From positions 1 to 5,368 of the forward strand of contig JAEDMI010000170.1 of assembly GCA_016303085.1 (NCBI GenBank): a stretch of DNA of 5,368 nucleotides, read 5' to 3'. This stretch comes from Acetatifactor sp. GTDB taxonomy: Bacteria; Bacillota; Clostridia; Lachnospirales; Lachnospiraceae. Positions 1-5,368 of the stretch are shown one piece after another; within the stretch, counting starts at the first letter, position 1; each line of letters begins with the position of its first letter. A program made the translations under genes and the position numbers. The notes under the pieces are model-generated. The model searched no databases. It saw only the letters and a list, made by a program, of their open reading frames with translations, and was not told where the DNA came from.

Positions 1-1359
1 GAAGAACTTCAGGCAGCGCAGGAAGCCTATGACTTGTCTCTGCTCACAGCAGAGATTACATCCTCGGATATTTACTCTGCAAATAAGGATGTGTCCGCAG
101 CCACAATGCGTCAGCGGATAACAAACGCACAGGCTGCCGTGAAGGCGGCGGAGGATGCGGTGACACCGCTGGAGAAAAAAGTGGCGGAACTGAATCAGCT
201 GATAGCGGATTTTTCAACGCAGATTATTTACGAGCATAATCAGGACACCTACGCGGCCCAGAGAGTGGTTACTGCTGAGGCGGCCAAAACAACGGCGGAG
301 GAGAATAAGACAGTGGCAGAAGCAGCGAAGACAGCGGCAGATGCTGAAGTGACCCGGCTAGAGGCACTGTTGGAAATTGCGGTGTCCGACGGAGATGCTG
401 CAGCCCAGGCAGAACTACAGCCTCAACTGGAAGCCGCAAGAAAGACTCAGAGCGACAAACAGACTGCCCTGAGTAATGCAACCACTGCTCTGACCAATGC
501 AAAAAACGAGTTGAATTCCGCAAAGCAGAACGATACAAACAGGAAAAACAGCCAGACAATCACCAATCTGCAAAGCCAGAAGTCGGTTTATGAACTGAAT
601 GTTTACGGTGCACAGAAGGAGTTGGACGCAGCAAAAGCACTGGTGGAGACAAAGCAGAAGGAACTGGATGAACTGGTTGCGGGAATAGGAAATGTGGCAG
701 CTCTGGAATCTAAGCTGGATGCGATCGCAAAGGCTCAGAAGAAGGTGGATGAACTGACTTCCCAGGCAGTGGATGCGGTGATTACTGCTGATATTGCCGG
801 AACGGTTACTTCTATCAACGTTACCGCCGGCAACACTACATCCGCAGCTACACCGGTTGCGGTATTGCAGCCCGAGGGCAAGGGCTATACCATGAGCTTC
901 ACCGTTACCAACGAACAGGCAAAACGCCTTTCCGTGGGTGACAGAGCTGATTTGGTAAATGCCTGGAGATATGATGATGTGGAGGTGACTCTGGCAAGCA
1001 TCAAGCCTGACAGAAACAATCCGGGACAAAGCAAGATGCTGACCTTTGACGTGACCGGCAGTGTCACCGCAGGACAGACCCTGAATGTATCCGTGGGACA
1101 GAAGAGTGCCAACTTTGACCTGATTGTGCCAAACAGTGCAATTCGTGAAGACAACAACGGTAAGTTTATTCTGATTGTGGAATCCAAGTCCAGCCCACTG
1201 GGTAACCGATACATTGCGACACGTGTGGATGTGGAGGTCCTGGCCAGCGATGATACCCAGTCTGCAATCAGCGGCGGGCTTTACGGATACGAGTATGTGA
1301 TTACCACTTCAACAAAGCCCGTGGAAGCCGGCAAGCAGGTGAGACTGGCTGACAATTAA
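1..1359 (+). CDS. MacA/HlyD-like membrane-fusion (periplasmic adaptor) protein, 5'-truncated by window edge
   Basis: The frame is open from base 1 (452 codons visible), so the TTG at 34 is not a true start and the N-terminus, including the expected membrane anchor and first lipoyl half, lies upstream. Visible residues 1-255 or so are Ala/Glu/Lys/Gln-rich heptad-like coiled coil, including two 14-residue units that both begin AEAAKT (residues 92 and 106). Residues 259-289 read VITADIAGTVTSINVTAG, the second half of a lipoyl/barrel-sandwich domain. About 290-375 looks like the adaptor beta-barrel (FTVTNEQAKRLSVGD), followed by VPNSAIRED and a membrane-proximal domain to the end. Known relatives (MacA, Bacillus YknX) form the extracytoplasmic part of ABC exporters; in a monoderm it would sit outside the membrane. 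The next gene, a MacB-PCD-like protein, supports an ABC partner over an RND pump. The transported substrate cannot be told from sequence. Confidence 0.88.
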   Translation, partial: EELQAAQEAYDLSLLTAEITSSDIYSANKDVSAATMRQRITNAQAAVKAAEDAVTPLEKKVAELNQLIADFSTQIIYEHNQDTYAAQRVVTAEAAKTTAEENKTVAEAAKTAADAEVTRLEALLEIAVSDGDAAAQAELQPQLEAARKTQSDKQTALSNATTALTNAKNELNSAKQNDTNRKNSQTITNLQSQKSVYELNVYGAQKELDAAKALVETKQKELDELVAGIGNVAALESKLDAIAKAQKKVDELTSQAVDAVITADIAGTVTSINVTAGNTTSAATPVAVLQPEGKGYTMSFTVTNEQAKRLSVGDRADLVNAWRYDDVEVTLASIKPDRNNPGQSKMLTFDVTGSVTAGQTLNVSVGQKSANFDLIVPNSAIREDNNGKFILIVESKSSPLGNRYIATRVDVEVLASDDTQSAISGGLYGYEYVITTSTKPVEAGKQVRLADN

Positions 1360-1372
1360 TTTCGGCGGAAAT

Positions 1373-1376
1373 GAGG
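1373..1376 (+). promoter_or_regulatory. Ribosome binding site deciding the start of the second gene
   Basis: GAGG lies 6 bases before the ATG at 1383, a normal spacing. The in-frame ATG at 1371 has only a weak GGCGGA almost touching it. This favours 1383, giving an N-terminus MKKLVLG typical of a membrane-inserted protein. The alternative start would add only four residues (MRRA). Confidence 0.5.
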
Positions 1377-1382
1377 CGAGCA

Positions 1383-2651
1383 ATGAAGAAATTAGTACTT
1401 GGAATAAGCGGGGGAATCTCCTTTCTGCTCTTCCTGATTCTTGCTTTTATCGCAAATCATCTGGGGCAGGGGCAGGATTCCCAGAACATGGCGGAGCGGT
1501 GGAGTAAGGAAGGGAAGGCATCGCAGGTCAGTTGTTTCTTCTCGGTAAATGCCGGAATCACCGAGGACAAAATCAAAGAGTTTGAGCATTCCATAGACGG
1601 TGCGCTGGCTGATGCTGCGGTGGTAAAGGAATCCGAGAATCCCGGTGCCAGGTTGTGGGTGGATGCTTACAGCGCAGACGGAAAGATTACCGTTTCCGGT
1701 GACAGGTCATCTGTTCAGGCGGATGCCATCGGAATCGGAGGGGACTTTTTTCTGTTTCATCCTTTAAAGTTGCTTTCGGGGGCATATTTTTCGGGAAACG
1801 ATTTGATGCAGGATTACTGTGTGATTGACCAGGACGCCGCATGGCAGTTGTTCGGTTCCAACGATGTGGCGGGGATGACTGTATATATCGGCGGAATTCC
1901 CCATATTGTTACAGGAGTGGTACAGCGGGAGGAAGGTCGCCTGACGGAGGCTGCCGGACTGGACAGCACGCTTGTCTATGTGTCTTATCAGACACTGAGT
2001 GAGCTTGGTACAAACAACGGTATCAATCATTATGAGATTGTGATGCCCGACCCGGTTACCAACTTTGCGTACAATTATGTAAAAGAACAACTGGGAAGTT
2101 CGGAGAAAGAGACAGAGGTTTTGGAAAACACCTCACGTTATTCTTTTCTTTCCCGACTGAAACTGATACCTCAGTTTGGAACACGTTCTATGAACGGTAA
2201 GGCGATTATTTATCCTTATTGGGAAAATGTGGCCAGAGGATATGAGGATATCCTGACGGTAGTCACGCTTTTTGAAATGCTGTTTCTACTCTATACGGTC
2301 GTTCTGGCGCTTGTTCTCTTTGGCATCTGGTGGAAGCATAAGGGTTGGACCATTCGTGAAAAGTGGCTGAAACTGAAAGATAAGGCAGAGCGGAAGGGTG
2401 AGAGAATCCGCCTGAAGCGGATGGCTGCAAAGGGAAATGCTGATGAGCTGGAGTATCTGAGTGAATTTGAACAGCCGGAGAAGAAAAGCAGAAAGACCGA
2501 AAAACGGAAAAAGAAACGGAAGTTAAAAAGCAGAAAGACAAATGGATCGGATAGCCCGGGAGATACAGTAGAAACAGAAGATACAGTAGAAACAGAAGAT
2601 ATTTGTGATGCGGAAGGCATGGAAAACGCAGAAAAAGAAGAGGAGGAATAG
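1383..2651 (+). CDS. Two-TM membrane protein with MacB-type extracellular core domain and charged cytoplasmic tail; lacks FtsX permease core
   Basis: The product is 422 residues from ATG 1383 (426 from ATG 1371). Residues 4-24 form one hydrophobic TM segment. About 40-265 is extracellular and resembles MacB_PCD: GGDFFLFHPLKLLSGAYF near 119-136, then VIDQDAAWQLFG (147-158), VAGMTVYIGGIPHIVTGVV (162-180), the usual 'new element, FG, G-T-V-I-G, VGV' pattern of that fold. Residues 295-317 form a second TM. Real MacB/FtsX-type permeases carry three TMs after the PCD; only one is present here. After it come 105 cytoplasmic residues: a basic stretch (14 Lys/Arg in 367-386), then an acidic end (16 Asp/Glu in 388-422) holding a DTVETE duplication. 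The gene starts 23 bases after the adaptor stop and ends 2 bases before the lipoprotein start. Inferred role: accessory or scaffold subunit of a MacAB-like assembly; it cannot translocate substrate alone. The PCD match is by eye, without a profile search. Confidence 0.75.
   Translation: MKKLVLGISGGISFLLFLILAFIANHLGQGQDSQNMAERWSKEGKASQVSCFFSVNAGITEDKIKEFEHSIDGALADAAVVKESENPGARLWVDAYSADGKITVSGDRSSVQADAIGIGGDFFLFHPLKLLSGAYFSGNDLMQDYCVIDQDAAWQLFGSNDVAGMTVYIGGIPHIVTGVVQREEGRLTEAAGLDSTLVYVSYQTLSELGTNNGINHYEIVMPDPVTNFAYNYVKEQLGSSEKETEVLENTSRYSFLSRLKLIPQFGTRSMNGKAIIYPYWENVARGYEDILTVVTLFEMLFLLYTVVLALVLFGIWWKHKGWTIREKWLKLKDKAERKGERIRLKRMAAKGNADELEYLSEFEQPEKKSRKTEKRKKKRKLKSRKTNGSDSPGDTVETEDTVETEDICDAEGMENAEKEEEE
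2562..2597 (+). repeat. Perfect in-frame 18-bp tandem duplication (DTVETE x2)
   Basis: Two exact copies of GATACAGTAGAAACAGAA sit side by side, each encoding Asp-Thr-Val-Glu-Thr-Glu (residues 394-405 of the membrane protein). A third partial copy begins at 2598 with GATA and then diverges. The identical DNA, not just identical protein, suggests a recent slippage duplication. Gain or loss of a unit would keep the frame. Confidence 0.9.
2641..2646 (+). promoter_or_regulatory. Strong Shine-Dalgarno for the lipoprotein gene, inside the preceding coding region
   Basis: AGGAGG lies 7 bases before ATG 2654 and also encodes part of the terminal Glu run of the upstream membrane protein, whose TAG stop is 2649-2651. 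This placement fixes the lipoprotein start and indicates translation coupled to, or directly following, the upstream gene. Confidence 0.88.
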
Positions 2652-2653
2652 TT

Positions 2654-5146
2654 ATGAGAAAGAAATTTTTCAGAAGGGGGCTGGCACTGGGGCTGACTCT
2701 CGCCCTGAGCCTGGGGCTGTGTGCCTGCGGCGGTAAAGGGAAAAACATGGAAAATGCTGCGCTGGCAAAGGAGTATGTCTACAGGTTGCAACCTATTGAG
2801 ATGCCGCAGCTGACGGACAATGAAAGCGGTAATACCAATATCATGCAGACTATCCACAGGGATGGAAAGATTTATGTCCTGATGCAGGCGTACAGTTGGG
2901 ATGAGATAACCTACGAATCCATCAACAGATACTGCATTTTGAGCATGAATGAGGACGGAAGCGGCATGGAGCTTACGGACATTCAGATACCCGAAGAAGA
3001 GGAATCTGCCGGCGAGGGAGAAGGCGACGGAGAGGTCGATGTACCTGAGACAGATAACGATATCAACCAGCCCGCAGAGGAAGGCGGGGATGTCGGTGTG
3101 ATGCCCTTGGATGTCGCCGGCGATAACTGGGACTATGATAATGTCAGCTACAATAATTTTGTGTTGAACTCTGAGGGTGAACTGTACGGAATCAAGCTAC
3201 ATCAGCGAGAAAGATATACGGAAGAGAGCTACGCTTCCGAAGGAAGGTTCTTTATCTGTCACTGGGATAAGGACGGCAGTTTCCTCTGGGAGAAGGAGTT
3301 GGAGGGTATTGTTTCCAACGAGAATGAATGGATAAATATAAACACCATTGTGGCGAAAGAGGACGGCTCCCTGAATCTGCTTGTAAGAGGGAACCAGACC
3401 AGCAGAGTCAATGTGGACGCCGAAGGCAATGTGGTGGAAAATGTACCGCTCCCCGATGAGCTGTCTGCGGTATTCAACAATCTGGAGAGAGTGATTCCCA
3501 AAGAGGACGGGACGCTGCTGGCAATTTACCATGATGAGAATGACTGGCAGAAAAGCTATTGTTCTGACCTGAATCTGGATGCGGGCACTCTCGGGGAAAA
3601 GAAGGAGATACCTTCTTCAATATTCTACTCATGGGATTACAACGTGATGAGCGTGAGAGAAAACGGAGACCTGCTCTATACCACAAGCAGCGGTATTTAT
3701 ACCTATACCTTCGGCGAGGCTGAACCGAAGCCGCTGATGGATTTCATCAATTCGGACTTATACATAGAGCAATTCCGCAGCGTTGTGGAGTTGTCAGACA
3801 CCTCCTTTATCGGAATCTATTCGGAGGACTGGCAAGACGGGGTTAAAGCGGCTGTCTTTCAATATGTTGATCCTGCGGATATTGCCGATAAGGCGGTTAT
3901 CGTGATTGCGGGCAACTGGATAGGTTACGACGTGAAGAAGCGGGTCATCGAGTTCAACCAGACCAGCGAAGAGTACAGAATCGTAACAAAAGAGTATAAT
4001 GTATATAATACCTACGAGGATTACACGGCGGGTATGACAAAGCTGAACAACGATATAATCTCCGGTAATATGCCCGACATTCTGATTAACAATGAGTATA
4101 ATCCGTTGCCCATTGAAACCTACATTTCTAAGGGTTGGATTGCGGATGTGAATAAGCTGATTGAAAAGGATGAGGAACTTTCCCAGGTGGAGTTTATGCA
4201 GAATGTGTTCGACGCTTACTCTGTGGACGGAAAACTGTATTATGTAGTTCCCAACTTTGAGGTGTATACTATGGCTGCAAAGGCATCTCTGGTAGGTGAC
4301 AGAACCGGATGGACCATGGAGGATATGAAGCAGGTGCTGGCAGGAATGGGCGAGGAGGCCAAGGCTTTCGGAGATACCACACGTGAAAGTTTTATGTACA
4401 TGGTAATGCGGTACTGCGGAAATCAGTTTGTGGATGTTTCCACCGGAAAGTGTAACTTCAATTCGGAAGATTTTATTTCCATGATGGAATTTGCCATGAC
4501 GCTGCCGGAGGAAATCAACTATGACGATGATTACTGGAATAATTATGACTGGGCGGCAGAAGAGTCCCAGTACAGGGAAAACCGCACGCTGATGATGGCA
4601 GTGAATATGTATAATTTTTCGGATATTGCCACGACAATCAACGGTTACTTCGGAGAGGATATCAGTTTTGTGGGATTCCCCACGGAGAGCGATAACGGAG
4701 CTTATCTTCAGGCAGAAACAACCTATGCTTTGTCCGCAAGGTCGGCAAATCTGGATGGAGCATGGCAGTTTGTGCGCTATTACTTGACTGACGAATACCA
4801 GAAGGAGGTAAGCTACTTCCCGGTAAACAAGGCTTTGTTCTTTGAAAAGTCCAAGGCTGCTTTGGAACGCCCGTACTGGGAGGATGAGAACGGGGAGAAA
4901 CAGTACTATGACAACACCATATACATCAACGGTGAGGAGATTGTGATTCCTCCTCTGAACCAGGAGCAGCTTGACATGGTAACAGACTACATTCAGTCCG
5001 TGAGCAACCGTTATTACTATAACGAAAATGTTGCAAACATTGTCAATGAGGAGATGGGGGCATTCTATTCCGGGCAGAAGTCGGCACAGGATGTCGCCGA
5101 TGTCATCCAGAGAAGAGTACAGGTTTATGTGGATGAGAACAGCTGA
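2654..5146 (+). CDS. Large surface lipoprotein: beta-repeat (propeller-like) domain fused to an extracellular solute-binding domain
   Basis: The product is 830 residues. Residues 1-24 are a type II signal peptide (KK, RR, hydrophobic core) with the lipobox LCAC; Cys25 is the likely lipidated residue and GGKGKN follows as linker. About 40-405 holds repeated strand-turn-strand units centred on DG/EG/NG turns near residues 70, 174, 207, 237, 257, 285 and 337 (for example DGKIYVL, EGELYGI, DGTLLAI), suggesting a beta-propeller-like fold. Residues 113-155 are an acidic Glu/Gly/Asp-rich insertion. About 412-825 resembles family-1 ABC solute-binding proteins: a first strand KAVIVIAG, then FNQTSEEYRIV, MPDIL (473-477), KGWIADVNKLIEKD (from 493) and DGKLYYVVP (525-533), plus a late SARSANLDGAWQFVRYYL segment typical of the family's second lobe. 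Cys588 and Cys600 are close enough to form a disulfide. The SBP type usually binds sugars or oligosaccharides, but no importer permease is seen here, so the ligand is unknown. It may sense or capture for the exporter-like neighbours. Confidence 0.83.
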   Translation: MRKKFFRRGLALGLTLALSLGLCACGGKGKNMENAALAKEYVYRLQPIEMPQLTDNESGNTNIMQTIHRDGKIYVLMQAYSWDEITYESINRYCILSMNEDGSGMELTDIQIPEEEESAGEGEGDGEVDVPETDNDINQPAEEGGDVGVMPLDVAGDNWDYDNVSYNNFVLNSEGELYGIKLHQRERYTEESYASEGRFFICHWDKDGSFLWEKELEGIVSNENEWININTIVAKEDGSLNLLVRGNQTSRVNVDAEGNVVENVPLPDELSAVFNNLERVIPKEDGTLLAIYHDENDWQKSYCSDLNLDAGTLGEKKEIPSSIFYSWDYNVMSVRENGDLLYTTSSGIYTYTFGEAEPKPLMDFINSDLYIEQFRSVVELSDTSFIGIYSEDWQDGVKAAVFQYVDPADIADKAVIVIAGNWIGYDVKKRVIEFNQTSEEYRIVTKEYNVYNTYEDYTAGMTKLNNDIISGNMPDILINNEYNPLPIETYISKGWIADVNKLIEKDEELSQVEFMQNVFDAYSVDGKLYYVVPNFEVYTMAAKASLVGDRTGWTMEDMKQVLAGMGEEAKAFGDTTRESFMYMVMRYCGNQFVDVSTGKCNFNSEDFISMMEFAMTLPEEINYDDDYWNNYDWAAEESQYRENRTLMMAVNMYNFSDIATTINGYFGEDISFVGFPTESDNGAYLQAETTYALSARSANLDGAWQFVRYYLTDEYQKEVSYFPVNKALFFEKSKAALERPYWEDENGEKQYYDNTIYINGEEIVIPPLNQEQLDMVTDYIQSVSNRYYYNENVANIVNEEMGAFYSGQKSAQDVADVIQRRVQVYVDENS

Positions 5147-5206
5147 TACGCAGGATGCTGAGCCTGAAAGCACCTTGAGCACATTGCGGAAGACACCCGC
5201 GACAAG

Positions 5207-5226
5207 CTCACACGGCTCTCACACGG
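5207..5226. repeat. 9-bp direct repeat in the 3' UTR
   Basis: CTCACACGG occurs at 5207-5215 and again at 5218-5226, an 11-base period. It lies in the untranslated stretch between the lipoprotein stop and the terminator, which otherwise shows no gene. An 11-base period would suit a protein binding on one face of the helix, but two copies this short may be chance. Confidence 0.55.
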
Positions 5227-5261
5227 ACGATTACATGTTTGATACAAAAAAATGAAATTAA

Positions 5262-5310
5262 AAAAGCCGTCGGGCTTCAGGGAATAATCATCTGAAGTCC
5301 GGCGGCTTTT
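5262..5310. terminator. Strong, probably bidirectional, intrinsic terminator
   Basis: A 19-bp stem pairs 5262-5280 with 5292-5310 around an 11-base loop, with two G-U wobbles and no mismatch; GCCGTCGGGCTTCAG pairs with CTGAAGTCCGGCGGC. On the + strand it ends in TTTT, part of the stem. On the minus strand the stem is followed by a longer T-rich run (the complement of the A-rich 5246-5265), so it should stop transcription from either side. It closes the three-gene operon about 115 bases after the last stop codon. Confidence 0.9.
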
Positions 5311-5314
5311 GCTG

Positions 5315-5333
5315 CTGTGCGCCGTTTGCACAG
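5315..5333. other. Small second hairpin after the terminator
   Basis: CTGTGC (5315-5320) pairs exactly with GCACAG (5328-5333) across a 7-base loop, and is followed on the + strand by ATATTCTTTT. It may be a backup terminator or part of the 3' UTR of a convergent transcript. With a six-pair stem it is weaker than the main terminator. Confidence 0.45.
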
Positions 5334-5341
5334 ATATTCTT

Positions 5342-5368
5342 TTAATTCAGGGTGACGGGTATTCCCTT
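5342..5368 (-). CDS. Possible C-terminal end of a convergent gene, cut by the window edge
   Basis: Read on the minus strand from the window end, the sequence gives KGIPVTLN and then TAA at 5344-5342. The stop would sit about 32 bases before the bidirectional terminator, a natural place for a convergent gene to end, and the minus-strand T-run fits. Eight codons are too few to identify a product, and another minus frame stays open through the hairpin to 5277. This is a weak, positional inference. Confidence 0.2.
   Translation of the reverse strand, partial: KGIPVTLN

Noticed and set aside
34..36. TTG at 34 as the start of the adaptor gene.
   Set aside because: The same frame is open back to base 1 with coiled-coil sequence (EELQAAQEAYD) in it, there is no ribosome site before 34, and an adaptor needs an N-terminal anchor and first lipoyl half, so the gene begins outside the window.
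415..1029. A 204-codon minus-strand open frame under the adaptor gene.
   Set aside because: It is again in register with the sense codons and ends at a sense CTA (415-417). The product is Cys/Ser/Leu-rich without a domain, while the sense strand encodes a clear coiled coil and lipoyl motif.
1360..1382. A promoter or terminator between the adaptor and the membrane protein.
   Set aside because: The gap is only 23 bases, with no hairpin and no room for a full -35/-10 promoter; it fits a ribosome-site-only operon junction.
3794..5182. A 462-codon open frame on the minus strand opposite the solute-binding domain.
   Set aside because: Its codons are in exact register with the sense codons, so its stops correspond to sense TTA, CTA or TCA, which this gene nearly avoids; it ends where an in-frame sense TCA occurs at 3794-3796. 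The translation is rich in Ile, Val, Leu, His and Cys with no recognisable domain, and the plus-strand gene explains the region.
5028..5255. A 75-codon plus-strand frame overlapping the end of the lipoprotein gene.
   Set aside because: Most of it lies inside the lipoprotein gene in another frame, it has no convincing ribosome site, and its composition (many Arg, Ser, Met) looks like an out-of-frame read.
5277..5366. A minus-strand frame open from the window edge to a TGA at 5277-5279 (ending GLQMIIP) as a gene end.
   Set aside because: It would run through the arm and loop of the strong terminator hairpin, which is unlikely for a coding end; the frame stopping at 5342 fits the terminator position better, though neither is proven.

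Overview
The window looks like part of a chromosomal operon from a Gram-positive gut-type Clostridia, most likely Lachnospiraceae. This is inferred from mid-range base composition, strong AGGAGG-type ribosome sites, a lipoprotein signal with a CxC lipobox region, and large solute-binding lipoproteins of a kind common in that family. No rRNA or other marker gene is present, so the assignment is tentative.

Three genes lie head to tail on the + strand. First (1-1359, 5' end outside the window) is a MacA/HlyD-type membrane-fusion adaptor with an unusually long coiled coil. Second (1383-2651) is a two-TM membrane protein. Its extracellular part resembles the MacB-type periplasmic core domain (MacB_PCD), but the FtsX/MacB permease core is absent and a highly charged cytoplasmic tail takes its place. 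Third (2654-5146) is an 830-residue lipoprotein with an N-terminal region of repeated 'DG' beta-turn strands (possibly propeller-like), an acidic low-complexity insertion, and a C-terminal family-1-like extracellular solute-binding domain. The gaps are 23 and 2 bases, with no promoter or terminator between genes, so they are probably co-transcribed from a promoter upstream of the window.

The region 5147-5261 is a short 3' UTR with no credible gene. A strong hairpin at 5262-5310 ends the operon and has good T-tracts in both directions. A second small hairpin follows. The last 27 bases could be the end of a convergent minus-strand gene.

Functional reading (inference): the first two genes suggest a MacAB/YknXYZ-like ABC exporter assembly whose ATPase and true permease would be encoded upstream. 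The third adds a surface-anchored binding or sensing lipoprotein. An exporter-type adaptor, a permease-less PCD subunit and a propeller-SBP fusion in one tight operon is the most interesting feature here. It could be a cell-surface complex that senses or captures a ligand, not a plain importer or exporter.
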